A stretch of 64,000 bases of DNA from positions 30,461 to 94,460 of the forward strand of contig NZ_JASBQE010000047.1 of NCBI RefSeq assembly GCF_029960785.1, given 5' to 3'. A program made the translations under genes and the position numbers. Source of the DNA: Polyangium sp. 15x6 (GTDB lineage: Bacteria > Myxococcota_A > Polyangia > Polyangiales > Polyangiaceae). Below the pieces are notes generated by a model. It was not told the origin of the DNA. It saw only the letters and a program-made list of their open reading frames with translations, and searched no databases. Position 1 is the first letter of the stretch; each line of letters opens with the position of its first letter. Positions 16,650 through 25,645 of the stretch are shown here, one piece after another.

Positions 16650-19226
16650 GTGGCAAAACAACAGCTCCTCCTGGTCGACGCTGACGCCCGCAGCCTGCGG
16701 GTGCTCGAAGTAAGCCTCAAAAAGGCCGGTTTCAGCGTCACGACGGCGCAAGACGGAGCGGATGCCCTCTCGAAGATCGAGCTCTCGTCGCCCGACCTGA
16801 TCCTCACGGATACGCGCCTGCCGAACATGGACGGCTACGCGCTCGTGCGGCGGCTCAAGGAGAACCGCGACTGGGCCTCGATCCCGGTCGTCTTCCTCAC
16901 GAGCCAGAAGTCGATCGAGGACAAGATCCGGGGCCTCGAGCTCGGCGTCGAGGACTACCTGACGAAGCCGATCTTCGTCCGCGAACTCATCGCGCGCGTG
17001 AATCTGCTGATCGCGCGGCGCACGCGCGAGGGCATCGCCACGAAGCAACAGAACCAGACCGGCGGCCGCACGCGCTTCAGCGGCCTCGTCTCGGACATGG
17101 GCGTGGTCGACTTGCTGCAGACCTTCGAGGTCAGTCGCAAGAGCGGCATCGTGCACATTCGCTACGAGCGGCACGACGCGCACATCTACTTCCGCGAAGG
17201 CAAGGTCGTCGACGCGACGCTCGGTCGGCTCATGGGGGAGGAGGCGGTGTATCGCGCGCTCCTCTGGAACGAGGGGTCGTTCGAGGTCGAGTTCTGCAAG
17301 GTCGACAATGTCGACGTGATCGGCACCTCGACGCAGGGCCTCCTGATGGAAGGCATGCGGCGCGTCGACGAGTGGGGGCGGCTGCTCGAAGCGCTTCCGC
17401 CGCTGACGACGGTGTTCGAGGTGAACGCCGAGGAGCTCGTCGATCGGTTGAACGAGATCCCCGACGAGCTGAACGGGATCCTTCGGTTGTTCGATGGTCG
17501 TCGTGATCTGATGGCCGTCGTCGATGCGTCGCCGTTCGAGGACCTCTCGACGCTGTCGACGATCTCGAAGCTCTTCTTCGAGGGGCTGCTCGTGCCGCGC
17601 ATGGAACCCTCGGAGCCGCCGGCGCCGCTGGAGGACGCGGTGGTGGGCGAGGGCGCGCACGACGAGGCGGCGCCGCAGACCGCGATGACGCGTTCGCTGC
17701 TCGGCGCGACCTCGTCGCAACGCGCGGTCATCCCCGCCGAGCCGATCGCGCCGATGCCGGGGGATCTGCTCTTCGAGGATCCGATCGTGCCGGCCGCGTC
17801 GTCGATGATGCTGTCGGCGACGGCGCCGGTGAGCACGCGCGGGCGAGGCGCATGGGGCGGCGTGACGAGCCCGATTCGATCGATCGGGATCTCTCCCGCG
17901 CCGGAGAGTCGGCTGAATCCGCCGCGCGGGCCGGAGACGATCCGGCAAGGGACGCCCGGTACGAGCGCGGTGGCGGTCACGCGCGCGGCCGAAGAAGAGC
18001 GGCCGCCGCAGACACGTCGCGCAGGGGGGAAGGGAGCGCTCGGCGCGCCAGGTCGGCTCGCTGCGGACGAGGGGGAAGAGACCGCGCCGCCGACGACGGC
18101 GTCGGGTCGAGCGCCGGGCGCAGCGCCGCCGCCGGTGTCGGCGCCGGAGCCCGCGGCCGATGCAGCCGCGGAAGCCGCGTCGGAAGAAGCACCGCCCGAG
18201 CCGCTGAAGGCCGCCGAGACGACGCAACCCACCGAGCGTGAAGCCGTGCGGCTGCCGGAGCCCGAGGCCGCACCGGAGGAGGCCGCATCGGAGGCGGTCG
18301 AGGCGCCGGCGCACGCGGAGGCGACGCAGGAGCAGGAAGAGGCGCCGGCCGAGGCCGCGGAGGCGACGCAGGAAGAGGCGCCTGCCGCGGAGGAAGCAGC
18401 GGCGGCAGAGGAGTCGACGGAAGCGGCGGAAGCGGCTCCGGCGGAGGAGAGCGCGAGCGACGAGGGCGCGGCGCCTCCCGCGGAGGAGGCGTACGCGGAG
18501 GGATCGGGCGAGCCGCTGGAGGATGCGGCCAGCGCGGAGATGGCGCGCATCAGCGAGGAGCCTCCGTCGAGCGACGTGCTCCCGATCGGCCCATCGCCCG
18601 AGCAACGCGCGCGTCAGGCGCGGATGATGAAGATCGTCGGCGGGGTGCTCGCCGTGCTCGCCGTGCTCGTGCTCATCGGCATCGCGAAGCAGCAGTTGTC
18701 CGGACGAACCGACACGAAGGGCACGAGCACGACGCTGCCGACGCCGCCCGCGCCCGCGCCCACGCCCACGCCGACGACCACGCAAAACGCGGTCGCGCCC
18801 GCGACGACGCAAGCTCCTCCGCCCGCACCGACGGCGGAGCCCACGGCCGCGCCGACGGCGGAGCCCACGGCCGCGCCGACGGCCGAGCCCACGGCGGCCG
18901 CGTCGTCCGCGCCGACCTCGCAGCCGGCGTCCACGGGCAAACCTTCGGGCGGCGATGCGCCCGCGTCGGAGCCTGCGCCTCCGCCCACGCCCGCCGACGA
19001 CTCGGGCCCGCTCCCGGTGCGGATCCAGAAGGCGATGGAGTCCGGCAACATGGGCAAGGCGCGGCAGCTCGCGAAGCAGTACACGCAGCAATCGCCGGGC
19101 AGCGCCGAGGCCTGGTACCTGCTCGGCGCGGCGGGCGGCGGCGCGTCTGCGTTCCGCAAGTGCGCCGAGATCGCCGGCCCCGAGTCGGCGCGCGGCGCCG
19201 AGTGCCGCGCGCTCGCCGGGATGTGA
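16650..19226 (+). CDS. Receiver-PATAN (DUF4388) protein with membrane anchor
   Basis: An 858-residue protein. Residues 1-125 are a response-regulator receiver with phosphoacceptor D54 ([13 protein letters not shown]) and a conserved Lys (YLTKP). Residues about 143-250 are a PATAN/DUF4388 domain ([20 protein letters not shown], then GIVHIRYE). A very long Ala/Glu/Pro-rich low-complexity region follows, with a transmembrane helix near 658-676 ([19 protein letters not shown]). The C-terminus beyond it is predicted to be extracytoplasmic and ends in a TPR-like helix pair ([20 protein letters not shown]). A receiver coupled to an extracytoplasmic tail is unusual. Start is GTG. Confidence 0.85.
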   Translation: MAKQQLLLVDADARSLRVLEVSLKKAGFSVTTAQDGADALSKIELSSPDLILTDTRLPNMDGYALVRRLKENRDWASIPVVFLTSQKSIEDKIRGLELGVEDYLTKPIFVRELIARVNLLIARRTREGIATKQQNQTGGRTRFSGLVSDMGVVDLLQTFEVSRKSGIVHIRYERHDAHIYFREGKVVDATLGRLMGEEAVYRALLWNEGSFEVEFCKVDNVDVIGTSTQGLLMEGMRRVDEWGRLLEALPPLTTVFEVNAEELVDRLNEIPDELNGILRLFDGRRDLMAVVDASPFEDLSTLSTISKLFFEGLLVPRMEPSEPPAPLEDAVVGEGAHDEAAPQTAMTRSLLGATSSQRAVIPAEPIAPMPGDLLFEDPIVPAASSMMLSATAPVSTRGRGAWGGVTSPIRSIGISPAPESRLNPPRGPETIRQGTPGTSAVAVTRAAEEERPPQTRRAGGKGALGAPGRLAADEGEETAPPTTASGRAPGAAPPPVSAPEPAADAAAEAASEEAPPEPLKAAETTQPTEREAVRLPEPEAAPEEAASEAVEAPAHAEATQEQEEAPAEAAEATQEEAPAAEEAAAAEESTEAAEAAPAEESASDEGAAPPAEEAYAEGSGEPLEDAASAEMARISEEPPSSDVLPIGPSPEQRARQARMMKIVGGVLAVLAVLVLIGIAKQQLSGRTDTKGTSTTLPTPPAPAPTPTPTTTQNAVAPATTQAPPPAPTAEPTAAPTAEPTAAPTAEPTAAASSAPTSQPASTGKPSGGDAPASEPAPPPTPADDSGPLPVRIQKAMESGNMGKARQLAKQYTQQSPGSAEAWYLLGAAGGGASAFRKCAEIAGPESARGAECRALAGM
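18831..18900 (+). repeat. In-frame 24-bp tandem repeat (AEPTAAPT units)
   Basis: About three near-identical 24-base units encode AEPTAAPT in the extracytoplasmic linker of the receiver-PATAN protein. The repeats are close to exact at the DNA level, so unit number may vary between strains. They probably form a flexible cell-wall-spanning spacer. Confidence 0.7.
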
Positions 19227-20255
19227 TCACGCGTCGTTCTTCGGAGCGCGGTCGATCCGCGGATCGAGGAGCGGCGCGACGAGGTCGACGACCAAGGTCG
19301 AGAGCACGACGGCCGTCGAGGCCACGAGCACCGTCGCGACGATGACGGGCCCGTCGCGGTTCAGGAGCGACTCGACGGCCATCTGCCCCATGCCGGGCCA
19401 CCGGAAGAGCCGCTCGGTCACGACGGCGCCGCCCACGAGCGCGCCGAGATCGAGCGCGGCGAGCGTGGTGATCGGGACGAGCGTCGTGCGCAGGCCATGC
19501 ACGACGAGGGCCCGCGTGCGCGAGGCACCCTTGGCGAGCGCGGTGCGCACGTGGTCCTCGGCGAGCGCGGCGCCGAGCTCGGCGCGGACGAGACGCGCGT
19601 AGAGAGCGCTGCCGTAGATGCCGAGCGTGAGGGCCGGCAGCACGAGCGAAAGGAGATGCTCGCCGGGGGTTTTTCCGAGCCCGTCGTACGGGAGCACGCC
19701 AAGGCGATGCGCGAGCACGTACTGGAGCGCGAGCCCGGTGAGGAACGTGGGCGCGCTGATGCCGAGGAGCGAGAGGCCCGCGCCGAGCTCGTCCCATCGG
19801 CTGCCGCGGCGCGCGGCCGTGGTGATGCCGAGGCCGAGGCCGAGGGTGAGCTGCACGAGCAGCGCGGCGAGCGCGAGCTCGAGCGATCGCGGGAGCTTCG
19901 TGGCCACGAGGTCCACGACGGGCCTTCGATAATGAAAGCTGTGCCCGAGGTCGACGTGCACCGGCCCTAGCGCCGCGCAGCTTCGGTGTTCGCGCTCCTT
20001 GCGAGCTTCCGGCGTGGGGCCCGCGCCGGTGTGCACGAGCCTTCGCATGAAGCGCAGGTACTGCACGCGGAGCGAGTCGCCATGTCCGTAGAGCTCGCGC
20101 GCGCGCGCGACGTCGGCGGCCGAGGCCTGTGGGCCGACGAGCATGCGCGCCGGATCGCCGGGGAGCACGTGCACCAGGACGAACGACACCATCGTCACGC
20201 CGTAGATGACGACGAGTGCCCAGCCGACGCGGCGCGCCATGCGCGCGAGGATCAT
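19227..20255 (-). CDS. ABC transporter permease, DppB/OppB type
   Basis: A 342-residue inner-membrane permease of the peptide/nickel ABC importer family. The N-terminal DppB signature is clear (VLVHVLPGDPARMLVG), followed by about six hydrophobic segments. The cytoplasmic EAA-like loop that contacts the ATPase reads VRTALAKGASRTRALVVHGL. The ATG overlaps the stop of the upstream fused permease/binding-protein gene (ATGA). The matching ATPase subunits (DppD/DppF type) are not in the window, so they may be encoded elsewhere. The start at 20255 is chosen because homology and the overlap begin there. Confidence 0.85.
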   Translation of the reverse strand: MILARMARRVGWALVVIYGVTMVSFVLVHVLPGDPARMLVGPQASAADVARARELYGHGDSLRVQYLRFMRRLVHTGAGPTPEARKEREHRSCAALGPVHVDLGHSFHYRRPVVDLVATKLPRSLELALAALLVQLTLGLGLGITTAARRGSRWDELGAGLSLLGISAPTFLTGLALQYVLAHRLGVLPYDGLGKTPGEHLLSLVLPALTLGIYGSALYARLVRAELGAALAEDHVRTALAKGASRTRALVVHGLRTTLVPITTLAALDLGALVGGAVVTERLFRWPGMGQMAVESLLNRDGPVIVATVLVASTAVVLSTLVVDLVAPLLDPRIDRAPKNDA

Positions 20256-22864
20256 CGCCACGGCGCACCTCGTCGGGATGTGAAGGGGAGCAGGAGCGAC
20301 GCGGGTCCGAGCTTCGATCGAGATTGCGCCTCGGCGAGGGCGATCGTGTCGATCCAGGTGTCGCGGAAGCGCTGCGGGACGATCGGGTGCGGCGTGTAGC
20401 CGCGCACGTAGGGTTGCCAGATCTCGAAGACGCGCGGGGAATACACGGGCACCCACGGGGCCTCGTCGCGGACGATCTCCTCGGCGCGCACGAAGAGGCG
20501 GCGTCGCGCCTTGGGATCACGCTCGCTCGACGCGGCTTCGAGGACGCGGTCGAGCTCCTCGTGCGCGAAGAAGGCGTAGTTCTGCGAGTGGTCGTCGTCG
20601 ATCGCGCGTGACGAGAGCGTGGGTTCGAAGAAGTTTCCGGGGTCGGGGAAGTCGGCCTCCCAGCCGGCCCAGCCCATGGGGGTCGTGCGCCTGCGTGAAG
20701 CTTCCGCGAGGTAGGTCGCGTAACTCGTGAGCCGCAGCCGCACGCGAAGTCCGATGCGCGCGAGCTGCTCGGCGAAGACTTCGGCCGCTTGTTGCTCGAA
20801 CGTGTCCGCGGGCGCGAGGTAGTCGACGGGATGCGGGTAGCCGCCGCGGCCCGTCGCCGGGTCGAAGGCGTATCCCGCGCGCCGCATTTCTTCGAGCGCC
20901 GCGGCGAGGTCGTGACGGCGCATCGGCGGGATGCCCTCGGCCCCCGGGATGCCTTCGGGGAGCACGCGCGACGTGGCGCGCACTTCGCTGCGCACCTTTT
21001 CGAGCACGCTCGGATCGACCGCGAGCGCGACGGCGCGACGCACGGCACGCACGTCGAAGGGCGGGAGCTCGGTGTTCATGAAGATCGCGTTCGTCGCGCG
21101 GGAACGTGAGAACGCGTGCTGCCCCGACCACGCGGGGCTCGCGCGGTAGAGGGCGGCATCCTGGCTGCGGAGATCACGCGTGTAGTCGAGCGCGCCGCGT
21201 TCGAACTTGTAACGCTGCGAGGTGGAGCGCTCGCTCGTGTGCCACTCGATCGCGTCGAGGTAGGGTTTGCCCGGTTCGAAGTAGGCCATGTGCCGCTCGA
21301 GCCGGATCGGACCCTCGGGCTCCCACGACGCGACGCGAAAAGGGCCGGCGCCGCAGGGCAAGGGCGGGCGGGCGGGGTCGACGGTCGCGCCGGACGACGG
21401 GCACACGGGCGCGGCGAACGCGAGCGTGAGGAGCGGGAGGAACGTCGGGTCGGGGCGCTCGAGCGTGATCTCCACGGTGAGGTCGCCCGTGGCGCGCACG
21501 CCTTCGAGGCGCGGCGTTTTCCCCGCGTGAAAGGCGGAAAAACCGAGGATGGACGCGTAGTGGCTCGCGGCCGGGCAAGGCGTGCGCGGGTGGAGCGTGC
21601 GTTCGAGGGAGCGCGCGACGTCGGCGGCGCGGAGAGGCGCGCCGTCGTGGAAGACGACGCCGTCGCGCAGGAAAAACGTGTACGTGCGGCCGTCGGCCGA
21701 GACCTGCAGATCTCGCGCGAGCTCGGGGACGATGCGGCCGTCTTCGGCGAAGGTGACGAGGCGCGCGAAGACGAGGTCGGAGAGCGCGGTCGCGGCCTCG
21801 TCGTAGGCGAGCGCGGGATCGAGCGTACGCACGTTGACGAGGGTGGCGACGCGGAGCGTGCCGCCACGCATGGGCGCGCGATCGGGCGGATGTGAGGTGA
21901 GCGGCGGCGCGACGGGCGCGGGGCGGATGACGGTGAGCAGGAGGAGCGCGGCCGCGACGAGCAGGAGATCGGCGTGCAGGCGCGCCTTCGGCGGGGTTTG
22001 TCCCGACGGAGATTCCAACGCGTCGCGCAAACCTTCACCGACGCGACCGAACGCGAGCACGGAGAGGAGGATGGCGATCGCGGGCGCGGCGACGAGGCTG
22101 AGGCGCGTGCCGACGAAGGGCTCGGCCTCGTGCAGCATGCGTCCCCACGTGGCCTCGGGCGGAGGCACGCCGAGCGAGAGGTACCCGAGGACGGCCTCGG
22201 CGAGCATCATCTGTCCGACGCTCGTCGTGGCGAGCACCACGATGGAGCTCGCGGCGTTCGGAAGGACATGGCGTAAGACGATACGCACGTGCCCCGCGCC
22301 GAGCGCGCGCGCGGCCATGACGAAGGAGAGCGAGCGGATCTGCATCGTCTTCGCGCGGAGCACGCGCGCGAAGCCGCCCCAGCCGGAGAGGCCGAGCACG
22401 CAGAGCACGGTGAGCGTGTCGGAGCGACCGACGAACGCGCCGATCGCCGTGACGACGAGCAGGAACGGGAGCGCGAGCAGGATGTCGACGATCCGCATGA
22501 GCGTGACGTCGATCGCCGCGGCGCGTGTCTGTGCGGCATACCCCGCCATCACGCCGACGGTCGTGCCAACGAGCGTGGCGATCAGCGTGGCGAGGGTCGC
22601 GATGCCGAGCGAGAGCCGACCGCCGTGCGCGAGACGCGCGAGCACGTCGCGGTAGAGCGCGTCGGTGCCGAGGAGGTGCGTCTGCGAGGGGCCGGGCGGC
22701 GCGCCGAGCGCGTCACGCGCGAGGGAGAAGTCGCTCGTGTTGGGATCGTGCGGGATGAGGAGGGGGCCGAGGAGGGAAAAACCGACGAGGCCGAGCACGA
22801 GGAAAAACCCCGTACGTTGCGCGGGGTTCTTGGCGAAGGACCGCGCGGCCTCGCGGAGGTTCAC
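20252..22864 (-). CDS. Fused ABC permease (DppC-like) and peptide-binding protein
   Basis: An 870-residue polypeptide joining two importer subunits. Residues about 1-290 are a DppC/OppC-type permease (IPHDPNTSDF, HLLGTDALYRDVLARL, EAA-like loop ARALGAGHVRIVLRHVLPN). A further transmembrane helix lies at about 296-314 (LLLVAAALLLLTVI). Residues about 330-860 are a family-5 solute-binding protein (TLRVATLVNVRTLDPALAYD, GPFRVASWEPEG, NAIFMNTELPPFD). The extra helix would place the binding domain outside the membrane, next to its channel. These subunits are normally separate. The GTG start overlaps the stop of the hydrolase gene (GTGA) and the stop overlaps the DppB gene. The reading frame is continuous throughout. 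Confidence 0.85.
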   Translation of the reverse strand: MNLREAARSFAKNPAQRTGFFLVLGLVGFSLLGPLLIPHDPNTSDFSLARDALGAPPGPSQTHLLGTDALYRDVLARLAHGGRLSLGIATLATLIATLVGTTVGVMAGYAAQTRAAAIDVTLMRIVDILLALPFLLVVTAIGAFVGRSDTLTVLCVLGLSGWGGFARVLRAKTMQIRSLSFVMAARALGAGHVRIVLRHVLPNAASSIVVLATTSVGQMMLAEAVLGYLSLGVPPPEATWGRMLHEAEPFVGTRLSLVAAPAIAILLSVLAFGRVGEGLRDALESPSGQTPPKARLHADLLLVAAALLLLTVIRPAPVAPPLTSHPPDRAPMRGGTLRVATLVNVRTLDPALAYDEAATALSDLVFARLVTFAEDGRIVPELARDLQVSADGRTYTFFLRDGVVFHDGAPLRAADVARSLERTLHPRTPCPAASHYASILGFSAFHAGKTPRLEGVRATGDLTVEITLERPDPTFLPLLTLAFAAPVCPSSGATVDPARPPLPCGAGPFRVASWEPEGPIRLERHMAYFEPGKPYLDAIEWHTSERSTSQRYKFERGALDYTRDLRSQDAALYRASPAWSGQHAFSRSRATNAIFMNTELPPFDVRAVRRAVALAVDPSVLEKVRSEVRATSRVLPEGIPGAEGIPPMRRHDLAAALEEMRRAGYAFDPATGRGGYPHPVDYLAPADTFEQQAAEVFAEQLARIGLRVRLRLTSYATYLAEASRRRTTPMGWAGWEADFPDPGNFFEPTLSSRAIDDDHSQNYAFFAHEELDRVLEAASSERDPKARRRLFVRAEEIVRDEAPWVPVYSPRVFEIWQPYVRGYTPHPIVPQRFRDTWIDTIALAEAQSRSKLGPASLLLPFTSRRGAPWR

Positions 22865-23718
22865 CGTTTGCCCTCCAAGAATTGCGCGGCGAGGTCGGCG
22901 AACTCGCGCGGGCGCTCCTCGTGCGGGGCGTGCGCGGCGTCGAGGATCGCGAGCTTGGCCTGGGGCAGCTCGCGCGCGAGGCGCTGCGCCGAGGCCGCCG
23001 GAAAGATGCGATCGTCGCGGCCCCACACGACGAGCGTGGGCGTCGTGATGCGCGTGATGCGCGCGACGATGGGTCGCGTGTCGAGGATGGCGCGCAGCAC
23101 TGCGTACGCGCTTTCGCGCGCGGAGGGGCCGTTGAAGAAGTCGTAGTGCTGATCGATGCGCTCGTGCGGCAGCGCCGCGCCGGGGCGGAAGAACTCGTCG
23201 CGGAAGTAGGAGCGGAAGGTCCTGCGTCCGTAGAGCTGCTTGAAGATCGCGCCGCCGATCACGGGCAAGAGCGGCAGGCGGCCGCGGAGGCTCAGCGGGA
23301 ACGGGTAACAGAGCGCGTCTTCCACGACGAGGCGCGTCACGAGCTCGGGGTGCTCGGCCGCGAGCGTGAGCGCGACGGCCGCGCCCATCCCGTGGCCGAT
23401 GACGGACGCGCGGCCGACGCCGAAGGCCGCGATGAGATCGGCCATCGACTCGGCGAAGGCCTCGATCCCGTACGGATACCGTGTCGGGCTCGGCTTCTCG
23501 CTCTCGCCGAAGCCGGGCAGATCGGGCGCGATGACGTGAAAGCGCGGCGCGAGCGCGTCGATGATGTCGTCGAACGAGCGGTGGCTGACGAGGAAGCCGT
23601 GCACGAGCAAGAGCGCGGGCCCCGAGCCTGCTTCGAGGACGCGCATGCGGACGCCGCGGGCATTCACGTCCCGCAGGACCCGCGCGGGGGGGTCAGAGGT
23701 CTTGTCGGCCATGGGCAT
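22861..23718 (-). CDS. Alpha/beta-hydrolase fold protein lacking the nucleophile Ser
   Basis: About 285 residues with a clear alpha/beta-hydrolase fold: oxyanion-hole HGF (LLLVHGF), PDLPGFGESEKP, the nucleophile elbow, the acid-loop WGRDDRIFP and the His loop DAAHAPHEERP. The elbow reads GHGMG, not GHSMG: the codon at the nucleophile is GGG. With Gly there it cannot be a standard Ser hydrolase; it may be a binding protein, a cofactor-independent enzyme, or a pseudoenzyme. It is the first gene of the ABC transporter unit. Start could be ATG 23718 or 23712; neither has a clear ribosome-binding site. Confidence 0.78.
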   Translation of the reverse strand: MPMADKTSDPPARVLRDVNARGVRMRVLEAGSGPALLLVHGFLVSHRSFDDIIDALAPRFHVIAPDLPGFGESEKPSPTRYPYGIEAFAESMADLIAAFGVGRASVIGHGMGAAVALTLAAEHPELVTRLVVEDALCYPFPLSLRGRLPLLPVIGGAIFKQLYGRRTFRSYFRDEFFRPGAALPHERIDQHYDFFNGPSARESAYAVLRAILDTRPIVARITRITTPTLVVWGRDDRIFPAASAQRLARELPQAKLAILDAAHAPHEERPREFADLAAQFLEGKR

Positions 23719-23925
23719 GGGAAGGAGCAAGCCTATCAGTCGTGTGGAAAGCGGCAGTCTGTGTAGGGAAATGCACCAATTGACGGCCCTGGGGGGGATC
23801 CTCAGATGCACAAAACGGTCAAGAAAAAACGATCATAGGGCGGACCGAAAATGTCCTAGCGCGTTTCGGAAAATGCGGGATGCGCCGGGTCTTCGTGCAT
23901 CCGGAAATAATCACAGTCCGTTAGA

Positions 23926-23954
23926 TTGACTGTATTCTACTGAGTGGAATACAT
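23926..23954 (+). promoter_or_regulatory. Promoter with dyad, upstream of MerR gene
   Basis: A sigma70-like promoter is visible: TTGACT at 23926-23931, 17-base spacer, ATACAT at 23949-23954. A perfect inverted repeat TGTATTC (23931-23937) and GAATACA (23947-23953) is centred between the two hexamers. This is the position MerR-family regulators use to bind, so autoregulation is plausible. The surrounding region from 23719 to 24003 is noticeably less GC-rich and shows no gene. Confidence 0.5.
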
Positions 23955-24003
23955 TCACGAGCGTCGTTAAGGGAGCTGCCCCGAACGGGGCGGAGGCGGA
24001 ACC

Positions 24004-24528
24004 TTGCAGCGGATCTCGGACGACGCGCTCGATCGTCTCGAACGCGAACACGAACAGGGCATCACGTCGGCCGAGATCCTCGACATCTTCGCCGCCCACG
24101 GGATCAAATTCAGTGAGGCCACGCTTCGGAAGTACGTACAGCTCGGCCTCCTGCCCCGGAGCGTCCGGGTGGGCAAGAAGGGCAAGCACCAGGGCTCGCA
24201 AGGGCTCTACCCAGCGACAGTGGTCAGGCAGATCCAGCGCATCAAGGAAATGATGGCGCAGGACTACACGATCGAGGAGATCCAGCGGGAGTTCCTCTTC
24301 GTGAGGGGTGACATCGAGGAGCTCGAGCGGACGATCGGTAAAGTGTTCGATGCGCTTCGTGACGCAGCCAAGGATCGGCGAAGCGAGACGAGCGATCGAG
24401 CCATCAATCAGGAGCTCTCCATGGCGGAGAGGCTCGCCAAGGACCTCGTGGCCAAGCTCTCGGCGATCGAAGAGCGATTGATGGCCCAGGCCCGGCTCTC
24501 GCGAAGAGCAGCGGCGACAGGCTCCTGA
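24004..24528 (+). CDS. MerR-family transcriptional regulator
   Basis: A 174-residue regulator. The N-terminal winged helix-turn-helix is extended: ITSAEILDIFAAHGIKFSEA then TLRKYVQLGLLPRSV, which matches the MerR recognition helix and wing, followed by GLYPATVVRQIQRIK. The C-terminal half is a coiled coil (EEIQREFLFVRGDIEELERT) with no Cys cluster, so it is not a metal sensor of the classical type. The start is TTG, supported by GGAGG seven bases upstream. The promoter contains a dyad, and no obvious target gene is coupled to it. Confidence 0.82.
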   Translation: MQRISDDALDRLEREHEQGITSAEILDIFAAHGIKFSEATLRKYVQLGLLPRSVRVGKKGKHQGSQGLYPATVVRQIQRIKEMMAQDYTIEEIQREFLFVRGDIEELERTIGKVFDALRDAAKDRRSETSDRAINQELSMAERLAKDLVAKLSAIEERLMAQARLSRRAAATGS

Positions 24529-24590
24529 AGGACCGAAAAAGAAGATTTTTCCGCGGCGTCGCGATTGACGTCTCGGGGCTGATTTCAAGT

Positions 24591-24621
24591 CGATGAAGGA
24601 CGGCTGGACCGTCCTCCATCG
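24591..24621. other. Near-perfect hairpin in 5' leader
   Basis: CGATGAAGGACGG and CCGTCCTCCATCG pair with a 5-base loop (CTGGA), giving a 13-bp stem with one or two mismatches. No T-run follows, so it is unlikely to be an intrinsic terminator. It lies between the MerR gene and the sigma-region-4 gene and could be a leader structure or a regulator-binding dyad. The 24529-24737 gap shows nothing else. Confidence 0.4.
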
Positions 24622-24737
24622 ATGAAGACGAAAACGTAATCGACAGGGAGCAGGACCCCTGCACTCGTCCGGACCGGTCTCCGAACGGGCAGGGGGACGT
24701 GCGCGCGCAGTACGGAAGGATCAGCGGGAGGCAGCGC

Positions 24738-25517
24738 ATGGCAACGATGGGTGATGGCGAGCTCGGCGGTTTCGGAGAGCTCGAGGACGATATGGACGGC
24801 GGCATGAACGACGCGCAGACGAGGGAGACCGGCGACGAGAACCTCGTCGAGGGCGCGCTCGCCCGAAAGGCAGCCCCCGCGACGTCCGCAACCGCGATCA
24901 CGCGCGAGCAGAGGCGCTCGCGTCGCAAGCGTGAGGTCCGCGCCCGCACGATCAGCGTCAAGCGCATGACCAAGCGCGAGCTCGAGATCGGGCGGATGCT
25001 CTATCCGGAGACGGACTACTGGAAGCCCCGCACGCGCGCCGAGTGCGTGGACGGTCCGCGGCCGTGCCCGTACGTGTCGTGCAAGCACCACCTGTTCCTC
25101 GACGTGTCGGCGAGGACGGGGGCGATCAAGCTGAACTTCCCGGATCTCGAAGCCTGGGAGATGAGCGAGAGCTGCGCGCTCGACGTGGCCGATCGTGGTG
25201 GCACGACGCTCGAAGACGTGGGCGCAATCATGAACCTGACGCGCGAGCGGATCCGTCAGGTCGAGGTGAAAGCTCTCGCGAAGCTGCAAGCGCTGCGCGA
25301 CATGATGGGGCTACGCGACTACGTGGACGAGGGTCCCGTCGGGAAGCGTCGTCTGCCGGTGCTCGCCCAGAGCGACGACGAGGACATCGACGAGGAAGAG
25401 CGCGACGAGGACGAGGACGACGACGATTTCGATGACGACGACGCGGACGCCGAGGCGAAGGCGGAGTCGGAGTCGGATGAGCCGCAGCTCCTCGAGGAGT
25501 CGGACGATCTGTTTTGA
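24738..25517 (+). CDS. Sigma-70 region 4-type DNA-binding protein with acidic tail
   Basis: About 259 residues. A C-terminal-half helix-turn-helix matches sigma-70 region 4.2 ([20 protein letters not shown], then VKALAKLQ). Regions 1-3 are absent, so it is not a complete sigma factor. Upstream of the HTH is a conserved-looking Cys/His motif, [16 protein letters not shown]. The last 60 residues are extremely acidic (runs of Asp and Glu). The ATG at 24738 has GGGAGG upstream. It may act as an RNA-polymerase-associated regulator; direct function is unknown. A single hairpin-repeat arm begins 14 bases after its stop. Confidence 0.7.
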   Translation: MATMGDGELGGFGELEDDMDGGMNDAQTRETGDENLVEGALARKAAPATSATAITREQRRSRRKREVRARTISVKRMTKRELEIGRMLYPETDYWKPRTRAECVDGPRPCPYVSCKHHLFLDVSARTGAIKLNFPDLEAWEMSESCALDVADRGGTTLEDVGAIMNLTRERIRQVEVKALAKLQALRDMMGLRDYVDEGPVGKRRLPVLAQSDDEDIDEEERDEDEDDDDFDDDDADAEAKAESESDEPQLLEESDDLF

Positions 25518-25531
25518 GTAGGTGCCCTACG

Positions 25532-25645
25532 GCAGCGTAGTGCCGGGGTTTCACCCCGGGCCCGACCAGGGGCTGTCCGCCCCTGGACCCGGACCAGCGC
25601 AAGCGCTGGACCGCTGGTGCATCGACCGCGATGCGGTCGATGCAT
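25532..25645. repeat. Single four-hairpin repeat (arm B) between convergent stops
   Basis: Four hairpins in the same order as arm A1: CCGGGGTTTCACCCCGG (25543-25559), CAGGGGCTGTCCGCCCCTG (25567-25585), CCAGCGCAAGCGCTGG (25594-25609) and TGCATCGACCGC-GAT-GCGGTCGATGCA (25618-25644). The second hairpin keeps pairing through a T:A to C:G exchange relative to A1. The fourth has an almost entirely different stem but the same GAT loop and 12-bp stem length. The arm fills the gap between two convergent genes, ending one base before the stop codon of the minus-strand gene, and may act as a bidirectional 3'-end element. Confidence 0.85.

Noticed and set aside
17186..18550. A 454-codon Ser/Ala-rich antisense frame
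   Set aside because: It is the antisense shadow of the Ala/Glu-rich linker of the receiver-PATAN protein.
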